From Lentisphaerota bacterium (lineage in GTDB: Bacteria; Verrucomicrobiota; Kiritimatiellia; UBA8416; VGWJ01): a stretch of DNA of 59,725 nucleotides. Within the stretch, counting starts at the first letter, position 1. Every line of letters starts with the position of its first letter. Of this stretch, positions 11,026 to 21,238 are shown in pieces. The notes below the pieces were generated by a model. It saw nothing but the letters and a program-made list of their open reading frames with translations, did no database searches and was not told the origin of the DNA. Position numbers and translations under genes: made by a program. The DNA lies in NCBI GenBank assembly GCA_016873635.1, contig VGWJ01000014.1:1-59725 (forward strand), given 5' to 3'.

Positions 11026-11951
11026 TGCATCTCGACGTCCACCGTCCCCAACCCGCCGCGGAAGTAGTGGAAATGCACGTTCGGGTGATCCGCCAGCAGT
11101 GACATCGGCACCGCGGCGTCGGGTATGCGCTTGCCGATCAGCAGCGCGCTGAGCCGCATGCCGAAGGGATTGTCGTGGTGGCCGGGGTGCCAGATGGACA
11201 CCTTCTCCGCCTTCCACGTCTCCAGCGGCCCGACGGTGGCCGCCTGCACGGGCACCAGCGCCACGTTGCCGCCGCCCGACGTGCGCGCGTTCTGGATGAT
11301 GGTCACGGGGTGCAGGTCCACGATCCGCGTGCCGAGCTTGCGGTATTCCGCGGGCGAAGGCGGCGCGTCCTTGAACCGGCCCTCGCGCTTGAGCGGGTCG
11401 TTGAAAGCCCAGTGCTTGATCTCGCCCTGGCCGCCCTGCATCACCACGCAACGCGCCTGGTCGTAGCTCCGCGCGTAGGCGGCAAGGTCGCCGGTCGGGA
11501 AGTGCAGGTGCGCGTCCGGCATCCGCAGACGGCGCTCGATCCGGTTGAAGCACATCGCCTTGTCGCAGCGGGCGAACGACAGCGGGTGCGACTCGCCGAC
11601 GGCTCTTCCGCCGATGACCCACTCGTCCATGCCCCAGAAATGGGCGTGCCGCAGGCTCAGCCCCGTGGCGTTGACGATGCGCGCCACCAGCGGCAACTGT
11701 TCCGTGGGCCCGATGGGGCCGCACACGCCGGCCGGATTGTCGGCCGTGGCCTGCCGCCAGGCCTGCACGTATTCCAGCGCCTCGGCGCAGTAGAACTCCT
11801 CCAGCGTGTCGTAGAAATGCACCGTGAATCCGGGCCGCGCGAGCTGCTGCAGATTGCGCGCGGTGAGCTTCGCCGCGTCGTCCAGGATCTCCTGGTCCAG
11901 CGTCGTGTAGTCCCACCAGCCGGGGGCCAGCTTACTGATGCGTCGGCTCAT
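11022..11951 (-). CDS. Glucosamine-6-phosphate deaminase/isomerase family protein (NagB-like)
   Basis: A 309-residue soluble protein of the NagB/6-phosphogluconolactonase superfamily. WGMDEW (D109-E110) matches the catalytic Asp region of glucosamine-6-phosphate deaminases, and HWAFNDP (180-186) matches the GHIAFNEP motif with changes. GPIGPTEQ (79-86) sits where the phosphate loop is expected. It is longer than E. coli NagB (266 residues) and divergent, so the exact substrate is open. Its start overlaps the end of the PIG-L deacetylase gene by 20 nt. Deacetylation followed by deamination of an N-acetylamino sugar would be a coherent two-step route, which is an inference. Confidence 0.75.
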
Positions 11952-12750
11952 GGTAATCTCCTTTCAAGAGCTCTTTGAGCGGATTGAAACCGGGCGGCCC
12001 GAAGCCCAGGTGCGAATGCCGGCGCCAGCCTTCGGCATACTCGCAACTGCCCGACATCCGGCCCGTCTCGCGGCTCATGGCCTCCATCTCCGCGAGGTAC
12101 GCGTCCATGCCCTGGCTGGCGTCGAGCCACTCCTTCTGGCTGCGGTGCTGCGCGAGCATCTCGCGCTTCGCGTCCAGCACCGCCCCGACGTTAACGTACG
12201 TGTCCGGACGGACCATCTGCCCCATGCCGTCCCGCAGCCCGTGCGGCAGGGCGTGATACACGGCCGCCGGAGCGTCCCACGTCGCGCGGGCCGGGTCGGT
12301 CGGGAAATTGGGCATGCCCCGGGCAAACACGGCCGAAACGATCAGCCGGCAGGTGTTCTGGTGGTCCTCCATGTAGTCCTGCGGCGAGTGGGTCAGGACA
12401 ATGCTCGGCCGGATGTCGCGCACCACGGCCGCGACCCGCGCCAGCGAGGGCGCGTCGTAGAAGATCGCCAGGTCGTCGAACAGCGGCGCGTGCGCGACGG
12501 CCCCCCCGACGCGCGCCGAGTCGCGCGCCTCCTGCCGGCGCAGGCGGACGATATCGTCCCTGGCGTGCCGCACCGTCCCGCACGAGCCGTTGGCCAGGTT
12601 CCACATGTGGATCTCCGCGCCCGCCCGCTTGAGGAGGAGCAGCGTGCCGGCCATCATGAACTCGATGTCGTCGGGGTGCGCGGCCGCGGCCAGCACCACG
12701 CGGGGCGCCGCCGCCTCGCCGGACGGACGCTTTTCAGCCTCGATGCTCAC
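11932..12750 (-). CDS. PIG-L family deacetylase
   Basis: A 272-residue protein if the GTG at 12750 is used; a TTG at 12786 would add 12 residues. The zinc-binding AHPDD motif lies at residues 24-28, and a second motif, EDHQNT, supplies the third histidine expected in PIG-L/LmbE enzymes. These remove acetyl groups from GlcNAc-containing substrates. There is no signal peptide, so a cytoplasmic role is likely. It is coupled to the NagB-like gene by a 20-nt overlap. The start choice is uncertain because neither candidate has a good ribosome-binding site. Confidence 0.82.
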   Translation of the reverse strand: MSIEAEKRPSGEAAAPRVVLAAAAHPDDIEFMMAGTLLLLKRAGAEIHMWNLANGSCGTVRHARDDIVRLRRQEARDSARVGGAVAHAPLFDDLAIFYDAPSLARVAAVVRDIRPSIVLTHSPQDYMEDHQNTCRLIVSAVFARGMPNFPTDPARATWDAPAAVYHALPHGLRDGMGQMVRPDTYVNVGAVLDAKREMLAQHRSQKEWLDASQGMDAYLAEMEAMSRETGRMSGSCEYAEGWRRHSHLGFGPPGFNPLKELLKGDYHEPTHQ

Positions 12751-12808
12751 GGGCGTACATATTGCCGCGGGCGCGGAAAGAAACAAGGCCGTAATGCGGC
12801 GGCCATGA

Positions 12809-13021
12809 TTACGCGGCGCCGGCGGAACGCACGATCTCCGGCAATTCCTTCTCGATCCCGTCCAGGCAGCCCATCAGCCAGCGGTAGTAAGCCCCGGCGC
12901 CCGCCTTCGCCTCCCGCGCGGCCGCGAGCCGGTTCCAGGCCAGGACTCACGCGGCAGCGACCAGCGCCGCCGCCGCAATCGGGATGAGCCGTCGCGCGGT
13001 CTTCTTCGCATCCGGCGTCAT
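12809..13021 (-). pseudogene. Tiny membrane protein gene with in-frame TGA
   Basis: ATG 13021 lies 2 nt after the stop of the FGE-fold gene. Twenty-four codons encode a basic start and a hydrophobic run (RRLIPIAAAALVAAA). A TGA at 12949-12947 follows, and then the same frame continues for 45 codons to TAA at 12811-12809. The continuation finishes the helix (VLAWNRLAAAR) and reads as a plausible soluble tail (YYRWLMGCLDGIEKELPEIV). If the TGA were a sense codon the product would be a 70-residue single-pass protein. It may be a recent pseudogene, a sequence error (TGG to TGA) or readthrough. I do not recognise the family. Confidence 0.55.
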
Positions 13022-13023
13022 GC

Positions 13024-14631
13024 CTATTGTATCTCTTTCTCCAGATCCTCCAGCGGGCCGACGAAGAAGATCACGCGGCCTTCGTTCGCCGACGGCCAGT
13101 GAACCGGAACCAGGTGCGTGCACGGAATGGAACTGTTGCCCCACGCCCGGCACGGCCCCGAGCCCACGCGCGCCACGAAGGCCGATCCGTCGTGGGACCG
13201 CAGAACGAGGTGATTCACGGGCGGCAGAAAGCTCTCCACCGTCCAGAAAAACGGTTGACGGCTCTTGACCGCGGTCCCCGTCTTCACGTCCCACGTGAAA
13301 TGTTCCGGCACCGGCATGCCGGACACGGGCAGAAACTCGCCGCCGTATATGATGCCCTGCGTCATCCGCTCCTGGCTCGAGAAGAAGGGGCTGATGGTCT
13401 TCATGCACACGTGCTGGGCGATCGCAAAGGCGTTCGATACGTTGCGGGTTTCGAAGTCGAACCGCACGCTGTTGCCCTCCACCCGCGCCTCGAACGCGAG
13501 CCGCGACGGGCCTTGCTCCCGCACATACCCCGCCCGCTGCCCGTCGGGCGCGACGTCCCATTGCACTTCGGTGCCGGGCTGCGGCCAGCGGTTGGCGCCC
13601 GCGAACGGCGCGAAAGTCGTTTCCGGCACGTCCAGCAGCCAGACGCTCTCCGGGAACCAGGGCACGCGCACTTCGAGCGTGCTTGTCTCCGTGCCGCGCA
13701 GCGTGATGGGCTCCTTCAGGTACAGATCCCGCCGGATCTCCAGCGCCGCCGGCATTGTCCGGGGCGGCGGCCGGTACGCCGCCCGGCGCGCGCCCCCGGG
13801 CGGAGGCGCGTCCGACGCGCAGCGGAAGCCCGACACGTAGTTGCGCATCTCGATCGCCCATCCGAAGCGCGCCGTAACCATGCGTGAATACGGCTGCGTA
13901 TGAAGGATGCTGGACCCGGCCAGGATGTAAGGGGGATGACCGTCAAGCGCGCGCACGTACTGGCAGACCAGACCCGTCATGTCCTGCGCCCCGCAAGGGG
14001 CGGCGCCGGCCGGCCAGGAGCCGACCGGAAAACCGCTCGAGAACGGTATGTTCCCCCGCCCCTCGTGGCACGCGTTCGTCGCGAACCGGTTGCCCCACGG
14101 ATAGAGCCGGCCGTCGGTTCCGCGCGCCGCCAGCTCCCATTCCGCCTCGGTCGGCAGCCGTTTGCCGGCCCAGCGCGCATAAGCCTCGGCGTCAACGGCA
14201 TTTACGCCGATCACGGGCAGAGCCTCCGTGCCGGGACGGTCGGGCGGCCAGGACGCGCTCAGATCCTGCCACCCCGCCACAAAGCCGTTGATGTCGATCC
14301 GGTAGCCGGTCTCCTTCAGAAACCTGGCAAACTGGCCGCGCGTGACGGGATAGCGGTCGATCCAGAAATCCGGCACGCGCAGGACGCTCCGGTCGGAGTG
14401 ATCGCGCAACTGCTCCGGGTGCACTCCGGCGGCCTGGGCCGCGCTGAGCTTCTCTTCCGGCGTCATGCCGTAGACGAATTCGGCGCCCGGCACGCGCACC
14501 ATGTCCCGATCAAGCGCTTCGGCGCTGTAGGGCGTGGAGGACGCGCAGCCCGCGAGAAGCGCGCACAGGACGGTCCCGGCGGCGAATAAGACGAGACGGA
14601 GCGCTGGAGAATCGCGGATCGAGATCCTCAA
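13024..14631 (-). CDS. Lipoprotein with FGE-sulfatase (SUMF1-like) fold
   Basis: A 535-residue protein. The TTG at 14631 overlaps the upstream stop (TTGA) and gives a lipoprotein signal ending LLAGC, with Cys29 as the lipidation site. Residues about 35-270 follow the formylglycine-generating-enzyme/C-type-lectin-like pattern: FWIDRYPVTRGQFARFL, GKRLPTEAEWELAARG, YPWGNRF, DMTG and YVSGFRCA. The Cys-containing motif that makes true FGEs catalytic is absent (ILHTQPYSRM at the equivalent place), so it is probably a binding protein rather than an FGE. The last 260 residues form a second domain, probably beta-rich, of unknown function. No sulfatase gene is nearby. Confidence 0.75.
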   Translation of the reverse strand: MRISIRDSPALRLVLFAAGTVLCALLAGCASSTPYSAEALDRDMVRVPGAEFVYGMTPEEKLSAAQAAGVHPEQLRDHSDRSVLRVPDFWIDRYPVTRGQFARFLKETGYRIDINGFVAGWQDLSASWPPDRPGTEALPVIGVNAVDAEAYARWAGKRLPTEAEWELAARGTDGRLYPWGNRFATNACHEGRGNIPFSSGFPVGSWPAGAAPCGAQDMTGLVCQYVRALDGHPPYILAGSSILHTQPYSRMVTARFGWAIEMRNYVSGFRCASDAPPPGGARRAAYRPPPRTMPAALEIRRDLYLKEPITLRGTETSTLEVRVPWFPESVWLLDVPETTFAPFAGANRWPQPGTEVQWDVAPDGQRAGYVREQGPSRLAFEARVEGNSVRFDFETRNVSNAFAIAQHVCMKTISPFFSSQERMTQGIIYGGEFLPVSGMPVPEHFTWDVKTGTAVKSRQPFFWTVESFLPPVNHLVLRSHDGSAFVARVGSGPCRAWGNSSIPCTHLVPVHWPSANEGRVIFFVGPLEDLEKEIQ

Positions 14632-15683
14632 TTCCCCGCCCCCCCGCCGCCGCGCGCTCTTTCCAGCAGCGCGAGCGTTCCCTTGTCCAGCACTTCCGTC
14701 TTCCGCCCGCTCCGCAGGGCCTTGACCGCGGCGAAAACCATGGCGACGCTGCGGATGTTGTCCTGGACCGCGGTGGACGGCCGCCGGCGCTCTTTCACGC
14801 ACCGCATGAACTCGTCCAGGACATAGTGCTGTCCGGTAAGCGGCAGCGCGGTGTGCGGCAGGACTTCCGTCTTCTCGATCTTGTACAGGCCGGGCACGCG
14901 ATGCACGCGGATCTCGCCCTGCCGGTAGGTCACGGTCCCCTTCTCGCATTCGACCTGCCAGTTGGCGTTCCAGTCGCAGAACGCGCCCTTGGCGCACCAG
15001 CTTGCGTTGTAGAGAATCCGCGCCCCGTTGTTCATCTCGAACAGCGCCGTGCTGGAGCAGTCGCCCTTGTAGTTGGACCAGGGCGGATTCCACGCCGCGC
15101 CAGAAACCCCGACCGCGTCCAGGCCGGTCACGAACCGGATCAGGTCGAAGTGGTGGATGGACATGTCGACGATCACCGGATACGGCATCGCGTGCCGGAA
15201 CCCGCCGTGGAAATCGACGCCCATGAAGAAGTCCAGCTTGGCCTGGCCGATCGCGCCCAGCTCGCCGGAGCGCATCGCGGCGGCCAGCGTCCACATGGGG
15301 GGCGCATAGCGGTAGTTCTGCGACACCACGCAGGTCCGCCCCGTCTCCAGGGCGGCCTTCAGCATGGCCTTGCACGCGGCCAGGCTGTCGGCCATGGGCT
15401 TCTCGCAGATGACGTCCAGCCCGGCCTTCATTGCCGCGACAACGTCCTGCCTGTGGAAGGCCGGCGGCGTGCTCAACACCACGGCGTCGGCTTTGACTTT
15501 CCTGAGCGCGTCTTTCAACGACTTGAAACAGATATCGCTGCCGTAGCCGCCCGCTTCGCAAGCCTTGCGCAAGGCGTCATCGCTCACGTCCGCCAGGCCG
15601 ACGACTTGCGCGTCGCGGTTCTCCCGCAGAACCCGGCCCCAGACCGTCCCGAACCCGCCCACGCCGACCTGTATGAATCGCAT
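14628..15683 (-). CDS. Gfo/Idh/MocA family oxidoreductase
   Basis: A 351-residue NAD(P)-dependent oxidoreductase. The N-terminal Rossmann motif is VGVGGFGTVWGRVL (6-19). EKPMAD, about 95 residues in, carries the conserved Lys of this family, and DMSIHHFDLIRF fits the C-terminal domain's catalytic His region. Family members oxidise or epimerise sugars and cyclitols. The gene lies 33 nt after the GH94-like gene and is coupled by TTGA to the lipoprotein gene, so it probably acts on a sugar released or modified by the same operon. The substrate is not predictable. Confidence 0.88.
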   Translation of the reverse strand: MRFIQVGVGGFGTVWGRVLRENRDAQVVGLADVSDDALRKACEAGGYGSDICFKSLKDALRKVKADAVVLSTPPAFHRQDVVAAMKAGLDVICEKPMADSLAACKAMLKAALETGRTCVVSQNYRYAPPMWTLAAAMRSGELGAIGQAKLDFFMGVDFHGGFRHAMPYPVIVDMSIHHFDLIRFVTGLDAVGVSGAAWNPPWSNYKGDCSSTALFEMNNGARILYNASWCAKGAFCDWNANWQVECEKGTVTYRQGEIRVHRVPGLYKIEKTEVLPHTALPLTGQHYVLDEFMRCVKERRRPSTAVQDNIRSVAMVFAAVKALRSGRKTEVLDKGTLALLERARGGGGAGN

Positions 15684-15716
15684 ACCACTTCATTCTCCTG
15701 CTGCACCGCCGCGCCG

Positions 15717-18020
15717 CTACGTCCCGAGCGCCACGCGCACGTCCGCCTCCCGCCCGGGGGGCAGAATCGGGATCAGATTGCCCGCAACCCGTTTGCCGTC
15801 CACCCACATCTCCTTCACGCCCCGCGTAACGCCCGCCGGCGCCTCGATCCTGACGCGGTATACGGCGCCGCGGTAGGGCCGCTTCACCGCGATCGCGCGC
15901 CATTCCGCCGGCAGGCTGGGGTCGACCCGCAGCCCGTCGAATTCCGGCGTGATGCCCGCGAAGCCCTCGATCAGCGCGCGGTACATCCAGCACACGGTGC
16001 CGCTGTTCCAGGCGACACCCGTGCGTCCCGTCTCGCCGGACAGCGGCGTGTCAGTATACGACGAGTAGGCGTACGGTTCCACGTCGTGCAACTCGTATTT
16101 CTGGCTCAGGTAGGCCGGCAGCAGTCTGCGGTACAGGTCCAGCGCGCGATCCGCGCGGCCGATCCTGCACTCCGCCAGTATGGCCCAGGTAACGGCGTGG
16201 TGCCAGCTGCTGCCGTTGTGGTGGTGCCCGGGGGCATAGCGGGTGATCATCCCGATCCGCTGCTGGGTCCTGGTGTAAGGCGGCGCCATCAGGGGTATGC
16301 CCACGGGCGTGTCCATCAACTCCTCCACCGCCTCCATGCAGGTCCGGGCCCGGTCCGCGGGCGCCACGCCGGCCATGACGGCCCACGACTGCGGATTCAC
16401 CCAGATCCGGCCTTCCTCCTCCGTGCGGCTGCCGATCGGCCCGCCGTCGTCGTCGAAGGCCATGAGGTACCAGCGGCCGTCCCAGCACTTGTCGTTGATC
16501 GCCGCGGCCAGCTCGCGCGCCTGCGCCCCGAAGCGTTCCGCGTCGGCCGCGCGCCCCGTGCGCGCGGCAAGCTCCCGCATGTCCGAGAGCGCCACGTGAT
16601 AGAGCAGCCCCATCCAGACGCTCACGCCCGTCCTGGCCAGGCCGTTCAGGCAGTCGTTCCAGTCGCCGCACTTCATGAGCGGCAGCCCGAACCGGCCGCT
16701 TTCGCGCCGGATGAAATCCAGCGCCCGCGCGCAGTGCTCGTAGACCGTCCCCTCCCCGCCGTCCGCGTAGCCGAAAGTCCGCTCCAGCAGGGCGTAGTCG
16801 CCGGTCTCGCGCACGTACCTGCCGGTGAGCCAGGGCAGCCACAGCGGAAGGTCGGAGTTGATGGTGCGGTGATGGATCGCGCCCAGGATGTGGACGTCGT
16901 GGCGGGTGCAGCCGTCCTGGAACTGGCTTTCGTAAAGCAGTTGCATGCGCGCCAGGGCGCGGGGCGCGTCATAGGCGGCGACGGCGCCCATGTCCTGGGC
17001 CGTGTCGCGCACGCCGAATCGCAGGTAGTAGCGCGCGAACATGTTGCAGCGGTGCCAGCCGTTGGCGAACGTCGTGATGTCCCGGTCCGGCAGCTCGATG
17101 CGGATGCGGTCGAGGTACTCCGTCCACCACCCTTTCAAGCCGGCAAACGCGGCATCGGCCAGGGCCGGCGTCCCGTACAGCGAACGGATGCGCGCGGCGT
17201 CCGCGGCGTCCCCGGCCATGCCCACCAGCACCACCAGGTCCGCGGCCGCCCCCGGCGCCAGGTCCGCGTCAAGTTGCAGCACGCCGCAGCTTTCCTTGCC
17301 CTTCTTCGACGAGTTCCGGCACGCCCCCTCGCGCACGGCCCGGGCGCGCAAGAGGGAATTCCCCTCCCCCGCGAACTTCTCCAGCACGCAATCGAACCCC
17401 GACGGCGCCGGGCTGGAGGCCATGAAGCCCACGCGATCCCAGTCGCGGTTGTACTTGTCGTACGTGGACCGGAAATCGATCCAGGGCCAGTGGTGGCATT
17501 CGCCGATGATCATGTTGTCGTCAAAATGGACATGGTCAAAGCCCGTCTCGTAAGTGGCCAGTCCGAAACGCCACAGAACGCACGGAAACACGCGCAGGCG
17601 GCGCGGCCGGGCGCCGGTGTTTTCCAGCCGGATGCGCCACACCTCGACGGGCTCGTCCGGGGGCAGGAAATACGTCACGCTGCCCGCGATCTCATTCGTC
17701 GTCGAGCTCAGCCGCGTGTAGCCGAAACCGTGCGTGCATCTCCAGTCCGCGGGCTGCCGCGGCGTATCCGTCCCGTTGACGGTCCAAGCATCGCCGCTTT
17801 CCCGGTCGCGGACAAAGACCAGGCGCGGATTGTCGTCGCGCAGGAGACGGTCGTTGTGGGGCGAGCGGCCGAACGACTGGCCCGCGCCGGTGTGCGTGAG
17901 GGTCGACTTGAGGCGATCGGTGTACAGATGGTTGCGCCAGGGCTGCCGGAGGTCGCGCCGGGTCAGCGAGAATTCCCTGCCGTCATCGGAGAAAGCCCAG
18001 AATTCGCCGCGCAACGCCAT
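15717..18020 (-). CDS. GH94-like glycoside phosphorylase/hydrolase
   Basis: A 767-residue soluble protein. The ATG at 18020 has a GGAAAGGAA ribosome-binding site. The protein follows the layout of cellobiose/chitobiose phosphorylases (GH94): an N-terminal beta-sandwich starting LRGEFWAFSDDGREF and FGRSPHN, then an (alpha/alpha)6 barrel with RDTAQD, the catalytic-acid motif GDWNDCLN (D453), and GHHHNGSSWHHAVTW, a His-rich stretch where phosphate is bound in the family. It therefore probably phosphorolyses a beta-linked disaccharide, although some relatives are hydrolases or lack activity. It is the first gene of a six-cistron minus-strand run, behind a promoter at 18090-18118. Confidence 0.82.
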   Translation of the reverse strand: MALRGEFWAFSDDGREFSLTRRDLRQPWRNHLYTDRLKSTLTHTGAGQSFGRSPHNDRLLRDDNPRLVFVRDRESGDAWTVNGTDTPRQPADWRCTHGFGYTRLSSTTNEIAGSVTYFLPPDEPVEVWRIRLENTGARPRRLRVFPCVLWRFGLATYETGFDHVHFDDNMIIGECHHWPWIDFRSTYDKYNRDWDRVGFMASSPAPSGFDCVLEKFAGEGNSLLRARAVREGACRNSSKKGKESCGVLQLDADLAPGAAADLVVLVGMAGDAADAARIRSLYGTPALADAAFAGLKGWWTEYLDRIRIELPDRDITTFANGWHRCNMFARYYLRFGVRDTAQDMGAVAAYDAPRALARMQLLYESQFQDGCTRHDVHILGAIHHRTINSDLPLWLPWLTGRYVRETGDYALLERTFGYADGGEGTVYEHCARALDFIRRESGRFGLPLMKCGDWNDCLNGLARTGVSVWMGLLYHVALSDMRELAARTGRAADAERFGAQARELAAAINDKCWDGRWYLMAFDDDGGPIGSRTEEEGRIWVNPQSWAVMAGVAPADRARTCMEAVEELMDTPVGIPLMAPPYTRTQQRIGMITRYAPGHHHNGSSWHHAVTWAILAECRIGRADRALDLYRRLLPAYLSQKYELHDVEPYAYSSYTDTPLSGETGRTGVAWNSGTVCWMYRALIEGFAGITPEFDGLRVDPSLPAEWRAIAVKRPYRGAVYRVRIEAPAGVTRGVKEMWVDGKRVAGNLIPILPPGREADVRVALGT

Positions 18021-18089
18021 GGCTCGTTCCTTTCCGCCGACGCGCGATGGTTCGCGCGCGTCCGTTTCCGACATGAGTGTTGGCCGCGC

Positions 18090-18118
18090 ATAGTGAGTTC
18101 CGGCGCGGCGCGTGTCAA
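18090..18118 (-). promoter_or_regulatory. Predicted sigma-70-type promoter of the GH94-like operon
   Basis: On the minus strand TTGACA (18118-18113), a 17-nt spacer and CACTAT (18095-18090) precede the GH94-like start by about 70 nt. The -35 box is perfect and the -10 box is weak. Confidence 0.5.
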
Positions 18119-18272
18119 GACCCGATGGATCACTCCTCCTTTCGAGCCGCTCCACCTCTGATCGCAACACCTGCCGCCACCTTCCCGACGGATGCGCCCC
18201 TCGCGCCCTCCGCAATCGTGCCTCGCTCTACCCCCACGTCACTGGCCCATTACCGCGGCGCCGGTTTTGCGG

Positions 18273-18301
18273 TTGACGCCGCCGCGCGACGGGACTAGCC
18301 T
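18273..18301 (+). promoter_or_regulatory. Predicted promoter of the outer-membrane protein gene
   Basis: TTGACG (18273-18278), 17 nt, TAGCCT (18296-18301). The start of the mRNA would be near 18308, leaving a leader of about 50 nt with a GAAAGGGG ribosome-binding site before ATG 18357. Confidence 0.45.
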
Positions 18302-18356
18302 CCGTAGCGATGCGGTGTTGAGGCAGTCGGAACAACTACAGAAAGGGGCGTCTGCC

Positions 18357-18965
18357 ATGAGGAAAACGCTGTTTCCGGCGATCGCGGCGGTAGTTCTGAC
18401 ATCCGGCATCGGCGCGCGCGCCATTGACCGGAATGCGGCGATGATCGACAGCATCGGCCTGGAAGCAACCTCGTTCAGCGACGGCTACGGGCTGGGACTG
18501 CTCCTGTGGGGCGAGAACGCGGCGGCGGCGTTGCCGCAGAAGTGGGCCGTCGTGGCCGGCATCGGCGGAGGCCGTAAATGGTATGACGTCTTCGACGACC
18601 CGCGTTTCCTGGACCTTTCGCTGGGCGTGAAGTACTACCCCTGGAAGCTCACGGGGCTCTCGCTCTACGGCACGTACAGCCTGATCGAGTGGGGCGCGGC
18701 AGACGCGCTCGCCGCCACGTTTGAGATCAAGCAGCGGCTGATCACGGCCGACGACCCCGTCTCCCCGTACGTCAAGGCCGTGGCTTCGGCGCGCGACTAC
18801 GGCGAGGCCTTCGGCGAACTCGCCGCCGGAGTGGATTTCATGATGCGCGACGATTTCGCCATCGTTTTCGAGGGCGGCTATTTCGTCGCCGACGACATGG
18901 CCGGCGAATCCGCTCCCGTGAACGGGTGGATCGGCGGCGTGCACATGAAGTACTACTGGGACTGA
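18357..18965 (+). CDS. Probable outer-membrane beta-barrel protein
   Basis: A 202-residue secreted protein. ATG 18357 follows a GAAAGGGG site and gives a clear signal peptide ending near GIGARA. The mature part alternates polar and hydrophobic residues with many aromatic and glycine positions (GYGLGLLLWG, DLSLGVKYYPWK, LYGTYSLIEWG, GWIGGVHMKYYWD), the pattern of small beta-barrels, and it ends with an aromatic-rich strand. No family-specific motif was recognised. It is a single gene with its own promoter, followed by tandem hairpins that also face the convergent acs gene. Confidence 0.65.
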   Translation: MRKTLFPAIAAVVLTSGIGARAIDRNAAMIDSIGLEATSFSDGYGLGLLLWGENAAAALPQKWAVVAGIGGGRKWYDVFDDPRFLDLSLGVKYYPWKLTGLSLYGTYSLIEWGAADALAATFEIKQRLITADDPVSPYVKAVASARDYGEAFGELAAGVDFMMRDDFAIVFEGGYFVADDMAGESAPVNGWIGGVHMKYYWD

Positions 18966-18986
18966 CGGCAGGCCGCCGGCGCGCGT

Positions 18987-19039
18987 GACCGGCATCCTGC
19001 CGGTCATTGGCTCTCCGTGGGACCGGCATCCTGCCGGCC
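18987..19039. terminator. Two tandem hairpins between convergent genes
   Basis: GACCGGCATCCTGCCGGTC (18987-19005) and a near copy ending GGCC (19021-19039) each form a 7-bp GC-rich stem with a 3-nt loop. They lie between the ends of two convergent genes and have no clear U-tract, so they may act as bidirectional terminators or be a dispersed palindrome family. Confidence 0.5.
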
Positions 19040-19047
19040 GTCTCCCT

Positions 19048-21036
<1,989 letters not shown>

Positions 21037-21099
21037 GGGTTCGTCTCCCTTTATTGTTTCGCGTCTTGTCCGCGATCCCCCCAAAAAAAACGAGGATTG

Positions 21100-21128
21100 A
21101 TACTAGCGGCACTCCTCCGGGCCCGCAA
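21100..21128 (-). promoter_or_regulatory. Predicted promoter of acsA
   Basis: Minus strand: TTGCGG (21128-21123), 17-nt spacer, TAGTAT (21105-21100). The leader would be about 55 nt and contains an eight-T run followed by six Gs. Confidence 0.5.
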
Positions 21129-21202
21129 GGACCTTTCGCAAATAAATCGGCCCGCGGGGGAAATCCGGCGCGAGCGGCCGGCCACGGCGCCGTCAACCCG
21201 CG

Positions 21203-21231
21203 TTGCGCGGGAAGCCGCGGTCCGCTATAGT
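21203..21231 (+). promoter_or_regulatory. Predicted promoter giving a leaderless mRNA
   Basis: TTGCGC (21203-21208), 17 nt, TATAGT (21226-21231). Transcription should start about 7 nt later, at or next to the ATG at 21239, and no Shine-Dalgarno sequence is present. Confidence 0.5.
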
Positions 21232-21238
21232 CCGGCGC

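Larger units (their letters stand above)
18021..18356. other. Divergent intergenic region, two predicted promoters
   Basis: This 336-nt stretch separates the GH94-like gene from the outer-membrane protein gene. I see a promoter for each gene (18090-18118 minus, 18273-18301 plus). No coding sequence, repeat or RNA gene was recognised in the rest. Confidence 0.6.

Noticed and set aside
13024-14631. Active formylglycine-generating enzyme for sulfatases
   Set aside because: The Cys pair motif is missing and no sulfatase gene is nearby, so only the fold is claimed.
21080-21093. The CCCCCC-AAAAAAAA run upstream of acsA as a terminator
   Set aside because: No stem precedes it, and on the acsA strand it is simply part of the leader.
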